Notes: generated by a model not told the origin, from the sequence alone. A stretch of 64,000 bases of DNA from Lachnospiraceae bacterium (GCA_910575555.1 CAJTFX010000001.1:124001-188000); one strand, 5' to 3'. Shown: positions 49,689 to 58,521, counted from the first letter of the stretch. Numbers and translations are program-made.

Positions 49689-50585
49689 ATGTACAAAGAG
49701 GAATTTAATCCAAGCCAAATCATGATGGAACGCTACTATGAATTTCATCATACTTACAATGAAACTCCGCCTTTGGTGGAATTTCACCAACATCCTTTTT
49801 ATGAAATTTTCTTTTTTTTATCTGGAAATGTAAATTATATTATTGAAGGCAGAAATTATAAGCTTCGTCCGGGAGATCTTCTGTTAACCGGCAATTCTGA
49901 TATCCACCGGCCGGATATCCATCCCGGCAGACCCTACGAACGGATTGTAATCTGGCTTGCAGATGATTTTTTTGACTATCTGCAGGATTTTTACGACGAG
50001 GATTTTACCTCCTGCTTTACTGACGCCGCTTTGAAAGATTACCGCTTAATCCGCCCGGACAGTGAGAGGATTGCCCATTTGAAAAACCTTTTTCTTCAGA
50101 TGCAGCAGGCGAAGCACGGCCAGGAACGGGGCAGCAGAGCCCTTACCACCGCCTATCTGATTGAATTTCTGGTGTATGTCAGCCGGGCATATTACGACGC
50201 ACCCGACTCTGTTCGGAAGGATGTTACAGAAAATGAAAAAATAAATCAGGTAATCACTTATATCAATGAACATATTACGGAAAATTTAAATTTAGATGCA
50301 CTGGCTGTCAGATTTTTTACCAGTAAATACTATTTCAGCAGACAATTTAAGCAATTTACCGGATTATCCCTGTATCAGTATATTATGAAAAAAAGGCTGA
50401 TTATCGCCCGTAATCTGCTGCGGGCAGGCAGTTCTGTGATGGATTCCTGCTTTCAGTGCGGATTTAACGACTATTCTAATTTTCTGAAAGCCTTTAAACG
50501 GGAATTCGGGCAGAATCCAGGCAGCTATTCCAAAACCGTTCATCCCGGCAAAACGATCAAAAAGGAGAACAACCATGGCATTTGA
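49689..50585 (+). CDS. AraC family transcriptional regulator
   Basis: 298 residues. N-terminal cupin (FHQHPFYEIFFFLSGNVNYIIEGRNYKLRPGDLLL) with metal-type HxH spacing, then the two HTH motifs (LNLDALAVRFFTSKYYFSRQFKQFTG; SVMDSCFQCGFNDYSNFLKAFKREFG). ATG 49689 (MYKEEFNPS) is set by the promoter just upstream. It is divergent from uxuA and the likely activator of glucuronate catabolism. Its end overlaps the rqcH start by 11 bases. Confidence 0.88.
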   Translation: MYKEEFNPSQIMMERYYEFHHTYNETPPLVEFHQHPFYEIFFFLSGNVNYIIEGRNYKLRPGDLLLTGNSDIHRPDIHPGRPYERIVIWLADDFFDYLQDFYDEDFTSCFTDAALKDYRLIRPDSERIAHLKNLFLQMQQAKHGQERGSRALTTAYLIEFLVYVSRAYYDAPDSVRKDVTENEKINQVITYINEHITENLNLDALAVRFFTSKYYFSRQFKQFTGLSLYQYIMKKRLIIARNLLRAGSSVMDSCFQCGFNDYSNFLKAFKREFGQNPGSYSKTVHPGKTIKKENNHGI

Positions 50586-52314
50586 CGGAATTGTAATCGC
50601 AAATTTAGTAAAAGAATTAAACGAAACAATCACAAACTCTAGAATCAGCAAGATTGCGCAGCCGGAACATGATGAACTGCTGCTGACCATCAAAGGCATG
50701 AACGGCCAGGTGCGTCTGGTATTGTCAGCCAGCGCCTCTCTTCCGCTGATTTACCTCACCAAAAACAACAAACCCAGCCCCTTAACCGCGCCCAATTTCT
50801 GTATGCTTCTGCGAAAACACATTGCAAATGGGAAAATCACCCGCATTTACCAGCTCCAGATGGAGCGGATCATCCATTTTGAAATTGAGCATCTCAACGA
50901 ACTGGGCGATCTCTGCCGGAAACAGCTGATCGTGGAAATTATGGGAAAACACAGCAATATTATTTTCTGCGATGACGAAAACAAAATCATCGACAGCATC
51001 AAGCATGTATCTGCCCAGGTCAGCTCCCTGCGGGAAGTGCTGCCCGGAAGAACTTATTTCGTCCCGAACACCCAGGAAAAATCCAATCCCCTGACTGCAG
51101 ACAAAGCCTCCTTCCAGGCAGATGTTTTTGGCCAGTCCCTTCCGGTACAGAAGGCAATCTACACCGCCTACACGGGAATCAGCCCGGTGATCGCCTCAGA
51201 ACTGTGCTGCAGGGCTTCTGTGAGTGAAAAACAGCCGGCAGATACCCTATCAAAAGAAGAACAGCTTCGGCTCTGTCAACATTTTTCCCTTTTGATGGAT
51301 GATGTGAACGAGGGCCGCTTCACCCCCAACATTGTCAGAAACGGCAAGGAGCCCATAGACTTTTCTTCAACAGAACTTACACAGTTTCCAGACTTTACCG
51401 CAGAATCCTGTGATTCCATCTCAGAAGTTCTGGAAACCTTTTACGCTGCCAAAAATGTTTACACCAGAATCCGGCAGAAATCGGTGGATCTGCGGAAAAT
51501 CGTCACCACGATTCTGGATCGCAGCAGAAAAAAATACGACTTGCAGAAAAAACAGTTAAAAGATACTGAAAAACGGGAAAAATACAAGATATACGGGGAA
51601 CTGATCCACACCTACGGCTACGGTCTAAAAGCAAATTCCAAAACCCTGGAAGCATTTAATTATTATACCAACGAGAACATTTCCATTCCTCTGGACCCTC
51701 AGTTAACGCCCCAGGAAAACGCCCTGAAGTATTTTAATAAATATAACAAACTAAAACGCACCTACGAAGCCCTGACGGATCTGATTGAGGAAACCCACGA
51801 AGAAATCATCCATCTGGAATCTATTTCCACCTCCCTGGACATCGCCGTGTCCGAGGATGATTTAACCCAGATCAAAGAAGAACTGATCCAGTACGGTTAC
51901 ATGAAAAAACGTCCGGCAGGCAAAAAAGAAAAAATCAAAAGCAAGCCGTTCCATTACCTCTCTTCCGACGGATACCATATGTACGTGGGAAAAAATAATT
52001 TTCAGAACGAGGAACTTACCTTTAAATTTGCCGTCGGAAACGACTGGTGGTTCCATGCCAAAGGCATTCCCGGTTCCCATGTGGTGGTGAAAACCAACGG
52101 AGACGAACTTCCCGACCGCACCTTTGAGGAAGCCGGACGTCTGGCCGCCTACTATTCCAAAGGCCGGGAAAATGAAAAAGTGGAAATCGACTATCTGGAA
52201 AAGAAAAACGTGAAAAAGCCCAACGGCAGCAAGCCCGGTTTTGTGATTTACTATACCAATTATTCACTGATTGCCTCTCCGGATATCTCGGAGATTTCCC
52301 TTATCTCCGATTAA
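50575..52314 (+). CDS. rqcH: Rqc2/RqcH-type ribosome quality control protein (NFACT)
   Basis: 579 residues. NFACT-N domain (MAFDGIVIANLVKELNETITNSRISKI, LIVEIMGKHSNIIF), long coiled-coil middle (about 300-420) and C-terminal NFACT-R (YHMYVGKNNFQNEELTFKFAVGNDWWFHAKGIPGSHVV). In Bacillus this protein binds stalled 50S subunits and adds C-terminal alanine tails; it was formerly annotated as fibronectin-binding protein. It starts inside the end of the AraC gene behind GGAG, an unusual pairing of partners. Confidence 0.93.
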   Translation: MAFDGIVIANLVKELNETITNSRISKIAQPEHDELLLTIKGMNGQVRLVLSASASLPLIYLTKNNKPSPLTAPNFCMLLRKHIANGKITRIYQLQMERIIHFEIEHLNELGDLCRKQLIVEIMGKHSNIIFCDDENKIIDSIKHVSAQVSSLREVLPGRTYFVPNTQEKSNPLTADKASFQADVFGQSLPVQKAIYTAYTGISPVIASELCCRASVSEKQPADTLSKEEQLRLCQHFSLLMDDVNEGRFTPNIVRNGKEPIDFSSTELTQFPDFTAESCDSISEVLETFYAAKNVYTRIRQKSVDLRKIVTTILDRSRKKYDLQKKQLKDTEKREKYKIYGELIHTYGYGLKANSKTLEAFNYYTNENISIPLDPQLTPQENALKYFNKYNKLKRTYEALTDLIEETHEEIIHLESISTSLDIAVSEDDLTQIKEELIQYGYMKKRPAGKKEKIKSKPFHYLSSDGYHMYVGKNNFQNEELTFKFAVGNDWWFHAKGIPGSHVVVKTNGDELPDRTFEEAGRLAAYYSKGRENEKVEIDYLEKKNVKKPNGSKPGFVIYYTNYSLIASPDISEISLISD

Positions 52315-52361
52315 CCGGCGCTGCTCCCCATTGGAATTTTTTGCAAAAATCGGAAAGAACT

Positions 52362-52394
52362 GCATGTCTAATCCTGAATCTGCTGCATATACTA
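52362..52394 (+). promoter_or_regulatory. Possible forespore (SigG-type) promoter of the SASP gene
   Basis: GCATG (52362-52366) and CATATACTA (52386-52394) are 19 bases apart, loosely like SigG elements. The match is weak, and the call leans on the downstream gene being a SASP. Confidence 0.35.
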
Positions 52395-52472
52395 GGGATG
52401 TAACAATCGAGTTACAAACCATTCACTGTATGTAATCCATACAGCATGCAAAAGACAACAGGAGGTAACGAT

Positions 52473-52676
52473 ATGTCTAATTCATCTAACAAAGCGGTAG
52501 TACCGGAAGCAAAAAGTGCATTGGATAAGTTTAAATTTGAAGTTGCAAACGAAATTGGTGTACCTTTAAAAGACGGTTATAACGGAGATTTAACTTCCAG
52601 ACAGAACGGCTCTGTCGGCGGTTATATGGTGAAGAAAATGATCGAAGCCCAGGAGAGACAGATGTCCGGCAAATAA
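52473..52676 (+). CDS. Alpha/beta-type small acid-soluble spore protein
   Basis: 67 residues, the standard size. Both SASP signatures are present: ALDKFKFEVANEIGV with the GPR protease region (FKFEVA in place of KYEIA) and LTSRQNGSVGGYMVKKMI. It coats DNA in the dormant spore and is degraded at germination. ATG 52473 follows GGAGGT. Monocistronic, ended by a strong hairpin. It shows that the host forms endospores. Confidence 0.95.
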   Translation: MSNSSNKAVVPEAKSALDKFKFEVANEIGVPLKDGYNGDLTSRQNGSVGGYMVKKMIEAQERQMSGK

Positions 52677-52705
52677 CATGCCAGACAGATAAGTTAAAAA
52701 TAACA

Positions 52706-52752
52706 GCATGACAGAAAAACAGGAGATTCCGATACGGTATCTTCTGTTTTTC
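52706..52752. terminator. Bidirectional terminator between SASP and recG
   Basis: Hairpin with arms AGAAAAACAG and CTGTTTTTCT plus inner GATaCCG/CGGTATC-type pairing. Because its outer arms are A- and T-rich it can end both convergent genes. Confidence 0.75.
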
Positions 52753-52766
52753 TGATTTTCCCGCCG

Positions 52767-54860
52767 CTACAGGTTCACCGTCTCCATCTGATGGTTCAGA
52801 TATCTCTGTATCTGCTCCCGCAGACTCTCATGCCCCGGCGCTTCCAGCCTCCGATCCTCAGAAAGAAGCAGGGACGCCTCCTGGGAAGCCAGCTTCAGCA
52901 GATCTGCATTCTGGTAAATGTCCCCCAGACGAAATTCCAGGAGCCCGCTTTGCCGGATGCCGAAGAAATCTCCCGGCCCCCGCAGCTTCAAATCTTCTCC
53001 CGCAATATAAAAGCCGTCATTGGATTTATTTAAGATTTCCAGGCGTTTTTTTGCCTTGCCGGAATCCGTGGTATTAATCATAATACAGTATGACTGGCTT
53101 TCTCCCCTGCCCACCCGGCCCCGCAGCTGATGCAGCTGAGCCAGTCCAAACCGCTGAGCGTCCTCAATCATCATCACTGTGGCATTGGGCACATTTACCC
53201 CTACTTCGATTACCGTGGTAGATACAAGAACCTGTATTTCATTGCGGGCAAATTGTTCCATAATCAGATTTTTCCGCCCGGATTTCATCTTGCCGTGTAA
53301 AGACTCCACCACAATTCCTTGCGGAAGCTGCTCTTTGAGTACGGCGGCATAATCTGTTACGTTTTCTGCTTCCAGTCCCTCGCTCTCCTCCACCAGCGGG
53401 CAGACCACATAAATCTGATGGCCAAGGGCCAACTGCCTGTTCAGAAAATCGTAAGAGGTTTTCCGGGACTCTTTTCCCACCACGCAGCTTTTTACCGGAA
53501 GCCTTCTGGCCGGAACCTCATCAATGACAGAAATGTCCAAATCCCCATAGAGGATAATGGCAAGGGTTCTGGGAATGGGCGTTGCGCTCATAACCAGCAC
53601 ATGGGGCTGGGCGCCTTTGAGAAACAAAGTTTCCCGCTGCTTTACCCCAAACCGGTGCTGTTCATCAGTAATCACCAGGGCAAGATTGTCATAAAGGGCC
53701 CTCTCCTGTATCAGCGCATGGGTTCCCACAATCATGGCATTGGGATAAAGCTGCATCCGTTCATAGGCCCTCCGCTTTTCCTTCTGGGTCAAAGAGCCGG
53801 TCAGCAGCACAACGGGAATCTGCATCCCCTGAGCCTCAAGCAGCTCTGTAAAAGTCTGGTAATGCTGCATGGCCAGTACTTCCGTAGGCGCCATCAATGC
53901 CGACTGATAGCCGGACTGGGCCGCGTCCAGCATGGACAAAAAAGCAATAATCGTCTTGCCGGAGCCCACATCCCCCTGCACCAGACGCTGCATCACCTTC
54001 CTGCCCCGCAGATCCTTCCGGATCTCCGATAAGGTACGCTTCTGGGCATTTGTCAATTGATAAGGAAGGCTTTGCATCACCTGATCTGCCCAGAGAGCCT
54101 GGGCCTCCCCGTCCAAAGGCAAAAAAGAAAACCCATTCAAAACTTCTTCCATCTGCTCCTTCTGCATGCCCGCCGACAGGATAAACTGGAAAAATTCATC
54201 AAAAATCAGACGTTTTCTGGCCTGCTCCAATGCCTCTTCACTTTCCGGAAAATGAATATTTTCCAAGGCAAAATTATATTCTGCCAGATGTAAACGGGCT
54301 CTGATATCCTCCGGCAGATAATCTCTGGACAAATCCAGTTCTTCCAGCGCTTTTTTTATGGTCTGGGAAAGTTTATTTTTCCCCAGACCGGCGGTGAGGG
54401 CATAACAGGGCCAGAGGCATTCCTGCATGGAATCATATTTTTCCGGCTGAAAAATCTGGGGCTGCTCCATATGAAGCAATTTCCCTTTCCGGGTGACTTT
54501 GCCCAGAAATACAAACCATTCTCCCGTTTTAAGGGTATTTTTCAGATAAGGCATCCGAAACCACACCAAATCTGCTTTTACCGCTCCCTCCTGCAAGACC
54601 AGAGAGGTGATCTGCATATTCCGGCCTGCCCGCACATAAGGCGCTTTATCCACCCTTGCTGCAATTGCTGCAGTCAGTTCTTCTGCTTCCTTCATAAGTT
54701 CCGGCAGCTCCTTCAAGGGCGTAATTGGCGGCAGCTTCTCATAATTTCTGGGATAATGAAGGAGTATATCACCAATGGTGTATACTCCAAGATTATGAAA
54801 TAACTGTTCTGTTTTCGCTCCAATCCCTTTCAGCACGCCGATCCCGGATGACTGATCCAT
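52767..54860 (-). CDS. recG: ATP-dependent DNA helicase RecG
   Basis: 697 residues, full length. N-terminal wedge/OB domain (ITSLVLQEGAVKADLVWFRMPYLKNTLKTGEW), then helicase motifs: Walker A GDVGSGKT, DEQH box (ITDEQHRFG), motif III MSATPIPRTL, and motifs V/VI STTVIEVGVNVPNA and HQLRGRVGRG. It remodels stalled replication forks and Holliday junctions. It is downstream of the yloV-like gene in the common Firmicute order yloU-yloV-recG. Confidence 0.97.
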   Translation of the reverse strand: MDQSSGIGVLKGIGAKTEQLFHNLGVYTIGDILLHYPRNYEKLPPITPLKELPELMKEAEELTAAIAARVDKAPYVRAGRNMQITSLVLQEGAVKADLVWFRMPYLKNTLKTGEWFVFLGKVTRKGKLLHMEQPQIFQPEKYDSMQECLWPCYALTAGLGKNKLSQTIKKALEELDLSRDYLPEDIRARLHLAEYNFALENIHFPESEEALEQARKRLIFDEFFQFILSAGMQKEQMEEVLNGFSFLPLDGEAQALWADQVMQSLPYQLTNAQKRTLSEIRKDLRGRKVMQRLVQGDVGSGKTIIAFLSMLDAAQSGYQSALMAPTEVLAMQHYQTFTELLEAQGMQIPVVLLTGSLTQKEKRRAYERMQLYPNAMIVGTHALIQERALYDNLALVITDEQHRFGVKQRETLFLKGAQPHVLVMSATPIPRTLAIILYGDLDISVIDEVPARRLPVKSCVVGKESRKTSYDFLNRQLALGHQIYVVCPLVEESEGLEAENVTDYAAVLKEQLPQGIVVESLHGKMKSGRKNLIMEQFARNEIQVLVSTTVIEVGVNVPNATVMMIEDAQRFGLAQLHQLRGRVGRGESQSYCIMINTTDSGKAKKRLEILNKSNDGFYIAGEDLKLRGPGDFFGIRQSGLLEFRLGDIYQNADLLKLASQEASLLLSEDRRLEAPGHESLREQIQRYLNHQMETVNL

Positions 54861-54925
54861 AAGGACTCTCCTTCCTGGACATAGGAATCCCCGCCAAAAA
54901 GCCTGCAGGTTCCTACGCTGAATTC

Positions 54926-56629
54926 CTACTCTACAGAAATAACGTAATAGTAAATAGGCTGTCCGCCGTAATGGACTTCCACTTCGCAGTCGGGGTAAGT
55001 CTCTTCTAACTCTGCGCCCAGCTGCTTTGCCGCCTGTTCCTTAATTTCTTCTCCGTAATAGATACTGATAATTGCAGAATCTTCATCCACTAACTGGGCG
55101 ATCATCTCCCGGATGACCGTATCCATGTCTCTGCCTACCGACAGAATGGAGCTGTCTCCCATTCCCATATAATCTCCCTGTTTAATGGATTTATCTTCAA
55201 TCAGCGTATCCCGGACAGCATAAGTTACCTGCCCTGTTTTAACACTGGTCAGCTCTTCTGTCATGCGGGCTGCATTTTCTTCAGCGCTGCTGTCAGGCAT
55301 AAAATTAATCAATGCCGTAATTCCCTGAGGCACGGTTTTTGTAGGAATTACGAAAATATTCTTCTCTTCAATCAAAGATGCCGCCTGATTGGCTGCAAGG
55401 ATAATATTCTTGTTGTTGGGAAGGATAAAAATATTGTCTGCATTCACTTCTTCAATGGCATTGAGCATGTCTTCCGTACTGGGATTCATTGTCTGGCCGC
55501 CGGCAATGATATAATCTACCCCCAGCCCTTTGAATATTTCATTGATCCCTTCCCCGATGGAAACGGAAATAAATCCCATATCCTTCTTGGGCGCCTTGCT
55601 TGCCTCTGCCAAAGCTTCCTTTTCGGAACGCTTTCTCTCATCTGCCAGCTTCTGTTCTTCTGCGGCTTTCTGGGCGTCTTTAATTAATTTCTCCTGATGC
55701 TCTTCCCGCATATTGTCGATCTTTATCTTGCTCAAGGAACCATACTCCAATGCCCGCTGAATCGCCAGTCCCGGATCATTGGTATGTACGTGAACCTTGG
55801 TAATCTCATCGTCTGCAACCACCACAATAGAATCACCGATGGACTCTAAATAGGATTTGAACTCTGACTCTTCTTTTTCTTCCAACGGTCTGTTCAAAAC
55901 GATGATAAATTCCGTACAATAACCGAATTTGATATCCTGTTCTGTCTCCTGGGAAATCTTCACCACACCGCTTCCGGCGCTTTCCGTTTCAATGGTGTAA
56001 TCCACTTCTTTTCCCATCAGGGCGTCATATGCGCCCTTCAGTACAGTGACCAGTCCCTGTCCGCCGGAATCCACAACGCCTGCCTGCTTCAGCACAGGAA
56101 GCATATCCGGCGTCCGGCTTAAAACGTCGTCCGCTTCCTTAATCACTTCGTCAATAAATACCGTCAGGTCGTCTGTCTCTCCAATCAATTCCAGAGCCTT
56201 GTCCGCTCCGCCTTTGGCTACGGTGAGGATGGTTCCCTCTTTCGGCTTCATAACGGCCTTGTATGCCGTTTCCACGGCTTTCTGAAGGGCGTCGCAGAGA
56301 ATCACTGTATCAATCACTTCATATTTGCCGATTCCCTTGGTAAACCCACGGAATAACTGTGATAAAATAACGCCGGAATTCCCTCTTGCCCCACGCAAAG
56401 AACCGGAGGAAATGGCCTTTGCCAGAGAAGCCATATCCGGAGAATCTCCAAGTTTGCTGACTTCTGCCGCTGCCGACATAATCGTCATTGTCATGTTGGT
56501 GCCCGTATCCCCGTCCGGAACCGGAAATACATTCAGTTCATTAATCCATTCTTTCTTTGCTTCCAGATTCTTCGCCCCTGCCAGGAACATTTTCGCAAGC
56601 ATCGGTGCATCTACTGTAGTTATCGCCAC
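54926..56629 (-). CDS. DAK2/DegV-type kinase-like protein (YloV/FakA family)
   Basis: 567 residues. N-terminal DAK2 kinase domain with the NVFPVPDGDTGTNM metal/nucleotide motif and GARGNSGVILSQLFRG. A middle domain (about 220-320) follows, then a C-terminal DegV-like part (GEGINEIFKGLGVDYIIAGGQTMNPSTEDM). FakA relatives phosphorylate DegV-bound fatty acids. The start is GTG 56629, directly behind AAGGAGGAAATAAAA; upstream in-frame codons overlap that ribosome site. It follows the Asp23-family gene by 13 bases. Confidence 0.92.
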   Translation of the reverse strand: MAITTVDAPMLAKMFLAGAKNLEAKKEWINELNVFPVPDGDTGTNMTMTIMSAAAEVSKLGDSPDMASLAKAISSGSLRGARGNSGVILSQLFRGFTKGIGKYEVIDTVILCDALQKAVETAYKAVMKPKEGTILTVAKGGADKALELIGETDDLTVFIDEVIKEADDVLSRTPDMLPVLKQAGVVDSGGQGLVTVLKGAYDALMGKEVDYTIETESAGSGVVKISQETEQDIKFGYCTEFIIVLNRPLEEKEESEFKSYLESIGDSIVVVADDEITKVHVHTNDPGLAIQRALEYGSLSKIKIDNMREEHQEKLIKDAQKAAEEQKLADERKRSEKEALAEASKAPKKDMGFISVSIGEGINEIFKGLGVDYIIAGGQTMNPSTEDMLNAIEEVNADNIFILPNNKNIILAANQAASLIEEKNIFVIPTKTVPQGITALINFMPDSSAEENAARMTEELTSVKTGQVTYAVRDTLIEDKSIKQGDYMGMGDSSILSVGRDMDTVIREMIAQLVDEDSAIISIYYGEEIKEQAAKQLGAELEETYPDCEVEVHYGGQPIYYYVISVE

Positions 56630-56642
56630 TTTTATTTCCTCC

Positions 56643-56999
56643 TTAATCAATCACTCTGACACCTTCCACGAAGATGTTGACTTTCTCGATCTCCATACCG
56701 GTAAATTCTTCCACCCGATACTTCACCGTACTGATCAGGTTCTCAGAAACAGTAGAAATACTTACTCCATAAGAAACAATTACATGGAAATCCAATGTGA
56801 TCTTATTATTATTCAGAGTAACGTTGATCCCATGGTTCAGATAATCACGCTTTAACAGCTTTACCAGGCCGTCCTTCATATTCACAGCAGCCATGCCCAC
56901 AATTCCGAAGCACTCTACTGCCACAGAACCTGCATAAATTGCAATCACATCTGTATCAATTAACACTTTCCCATATTGAGTGTCCACTTGTCCTTTCAT
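56643..56999 (-). CDS. Asp23/Gls24 family envelope stress protein (YloU)
   Basis: 118 residues, the single-domain Asp23 fold (GKVLIDTDVIAIYAGSVAVECFGIVGMA ... LDFHVIVSYGVSISTVSENLISTVKYRVEEFTG). No membrane helix, so it is cytosolic or membrane-associated. It starts behind GGAGGTTAAATT and is paired with the YloV gene, the normal order. Transcribed from the promoter at 57031-57059, divergent from rpmB. Confidence 0.93.
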   Translation of the reverse strand: MKGQVDTQYGKVLIDTDVIAIYAGSVAVECFGIVGMAAVNMKDGLVKLLKRDYLNHGINVTLNNNKITLDFHVIVSYGVSISTVSENLISTVKYRVEEFTGMEIEKVNIFVEGVRVID

Positions 57000-57030
57000 A
57001 ATTTAACCTCCAAAATCACTTATGGTTTAT

Positions 57031-57059
57031 ATTATAACCGCTTTTCTGGAAAAATGAAA
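57031..57059 (-). promoter_or_regulatory. Promoter of the yloU-yloV transcript
   Basis: Minus-strand TTTCAT (57054-57059), 17 bases, TATAAT (57031-57036), 32 bases ahead of ATG 56999. The -35 is weak. Confidence 0.6.
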
Positions 57060-57097
57060 CATATATTTTCTCTTTTTACAAAAAATTCATTTTTCTC

Positions 57098-57126
57098 TTG
57101 CAATATATTCCTCTTTCTGTTAGAAT
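57098..57126 (+). promoter_or_regulatory. Promoter of rpmB
   Basis: TTGCAA (57098-57103), 17 bases, TAGAAT (57121-57126), about 58 bases ahead of ATG 57185. Confidence 0.75.
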
Positions 57127-57165
57127 AGCCTTGTTGTGAGTTCACAGTGTTTGTGGACTTAGTAA

Positions 57166-57183
57166 ATTGCAAGGAGGTGCAAT
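57166..57183 (+). promoter_or_regulatory. rpmB ribosome site in a hairpin loop
   Basis: ATTGCA (57166-57171) and TGCAAT (57178-57183) pair perfectly around AGGAGG, placing the Shine-Dalgarno sequence exactly in a six-base loop two bases before the ATG. This could tune or autoregulate translation. Confidence 0.5.
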
Positions 57184-57184
57184 T

Positions 57185-57370
57185 ATGGCAAAATGCAGTG
57201 TTTGCGGAAAAGGCGCTCATTTCGGTAAGAAGGTCAGCCATTCTCATAGAAGATCCAATAAGATGTGGAAGTCCAATATCAAATCTGTAAGATGTAAAGT
57301 GAATGGAGCTTCGAAGAAGATGTACGTTTGTACTTCTTGCTTAAGGAGCGGAAAAGTAGAAAGAGCATAG
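57185..57370 (+). CDS. rpmB: 50S ribosomal protein L28
   Basis: 61 residues, normal length. L28 signatures: MAKCSVCGKGAHFGKKVSHSH, RRSNKMWKSNIKSV and the C-terminal zinc-type pair YVCTSCLRSGKV. With CxxC at both ends (C4, C7, C48, C51) this is the zinc-binding form. It starts at ATG 57185 and is monocistronic, with its own promoter and terminator. Confidence 0.97.
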   Translation: MAKCSVCGKGAHFGKKVSHSHRRSNKMWKSNIKSVRCKVNGASKKMYVCTSCLRSGKVERA

Positions 57371-57374
57371 TAAA

Positions 57375-57414
57375 CGGAAGCAGCGCATTGGAAGCAATGG
57401 CTGCTTCTTTTTTA
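57375..57414 (+). terminator. Terminator of rpmB
   Basis: GAAGCAGC and GCTGCTTC pair with an additional CATT/AATG inner pairing, followed by TTTTTT. It begins a few bases after the rpmB stop. Confidence 0.85.
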
Positions 57415-57421
57415 TCTCAAT

Positions 57422-57658
57422 TACTATGAAAGCTAAAGCTTCCATAGTATGGATGGCCATGCGGCCCGTCGCACGGCAGGCTAAGCAAGATGGGGGTTTA
57501 TTAAAAAGCTAAAGCTTTCACAGTATGGATGGCCATGCGGCCCGTCGCACGGCAGGCTAAGCAAGATAGGGGTTTATTAAAAAGCTAAAGCTTCCATAGT
57601 ATGGATGGCCATGCGGCCCGTCGCACGGCAGGCTAAGCAAGATGGGGGTTTATTATAA
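57422..57658 (+). repeat. Three direct copies of a 76-bp palindrome-rich repeat
   Basis: Units start at 57431, 57507 and 57583 (exact 76-base period) and differ at only a few bases. Each contains AGCTAAAGCT, CCATAGTATGG, TGGCCATGCGGCC and CCGTCGCACGG, several of which are small palindromes. Two more copies lie in inverted orientation at 57915-58065, beyond a small gene. Confidence 0.9.
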
Positions 57659-57805
57659 TCAGCAGCCTCCGCAGCAAAACAGATTATATCCCAACAACAG
57701 CAGAACAAAAATAATCAGGATTCCAAGCACTTCATTGGGCAGAAAAATCATAATCGCCATTCCCACCGCAATCCAAAATAATATAAAGCCTATGAGCCGT
57801 CTCAT
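57659..57805 (-). CDS. Small hydrophobic membrane protein (48 residues)
   Basis: Starts MRRLIGFILFWIAVGMAIMI at ATG 57805 after GGTGGTGG. Two predicted membrane helices (residues 4-22 and 26-43) are joined by LPNE, with a Cys-rich end NLFCCGGC. The basic start, helix quality and clean stop argue that it is real. It resembles small hypothetical membrane proteins of Lachnospiraceae, function unknown. It is enclosed by 76-bp repeats, three on one side and two inverted on the other. Confidence 0.65.
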   Translation of the reverse strand: MRRLIGFILFWIAVGMAIMIFLPNEVLGILIIFVLLLLGYNLFCCGGC

Positions 57806-57821
57806 GCCACCACCAGAAAAA

Positions 57822-57848
57822 CGCATATATTACTATTTAATATATGCG
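57822..57848 (-). promoter_or_regulatory. 11-base inverted repeat upstream of the small membrane gene
   Basis: CGCATATATTA and TAATATATGCG pair perfectly around CTATT, 17 bases before the ATG. It is either an operator or a leader hairpin. Confidence 0.4.
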
Positions 57849-57914
57849 CTCTTCCTGAAAAAATACATGTTTCAGCTTCCAGAATTCTGTTTTCCAATGA
57901 TTACATTATAAACC

Positions 57915-58065
57915 TACATCTTGCTCAGCCTGCCGTGCGACAGGCCGCATGGCCATCCATACTGTGAAAGCTTTAGCTTTCATAGTAAACCCCCATCTTG
58001 CTTAGCTTGTCGTGCGACAGGCCGCATGGCCATCCATACTATGGAAGCCAGGGGCTTTCATAGTA
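57915..58065 (-). repeat. Two inverted copies of the 76-bp repeat
   Basis: The sequence from 57917 (CATCTTGCTCAGCCTGCCGTGCGAC) to 58065 carries two complete units as the reverse complement of those at 57422-57658, with a few changes (a C-to-T and an inserted CAGGGG). They end just before the gerW stop. Confidence 0.85.
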
Positions 58066-58084
58066 AACAAATACTCACTGTTGC

Positions 58085-58510
58085 TTACTCTGCCGGCACG
58101 TTTAACTGCTCTGCCAATTCCTGGGCAGCCGCCTCTTTCGCTGCTTTTTCTTCCTCCGACGGCTCTTTTCCTGATTTTTTACTGGTAAATTTGTTCACCA
58201 AATCCGGAACCATGTCGAGAATCTTGGTAATGCTGTCCTGATTCTTGATATTTACCAGTTTCGTGCATCCATTCTGCACCACCAGTACTGCGCTGGGTGT
58301 AATCTTCCCGCCCAGTCCGCCGGCTGCATTATTCTTTTTATCATGGCAGAACGCGCCGGCCCCAACGCCGAAAGACACTTCTATCAGCGGAAGGATAATG
58401 GTATCTCCGATATGAACGGCATCCCCAATCACTGTTTTGGTGGTAATAAAACTGTCCATTCCTTTAAATAACGACTGTACGGTTGTGTTGAAATTATTTT
58501 CCTGCATCAT
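58085..58510 (-). CDS. gerW: GerW/YtfJ family spore germination protein
   Basis: 141 residues. The YtfJ fold is recognisable from SLFKGMDSFITTKTVIGDAVHIGDTIILPLIEVSFGVGAGA, the Gly-rich GGLGGKITPSAVLVV, and a charged C-terminal tail. In Bacillus it is needed for spore germination. The first of two ATGs follows AGGAGGTCAT. It lies 11 bases after the DUF2953 gene, reproducing the ytfI-ytfJ pair. Confidence 0.9.
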   Translation of the reverse strand: MMQENNFNTTVQSLFKGMDSFITTKTVIGDAVHIGDTIILPLIEVSFGVGAGAFCHDKKNNAAGGLGGKITPSAVLVVQNGCTKLVNIKNQDSITKILDMVPDLVNKFTSKKSGKEPSEEEKAAKEAAAQELAEQLNVPAE

Positions 58511-58521
58511 ATGACCTCCTG

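Noticed and set aside
57422-58065. CRISPR-like repeat array
   Set aside because: The 76-base units are contiguous with no unique spacers and occur in both orientations; no cas genes are present.
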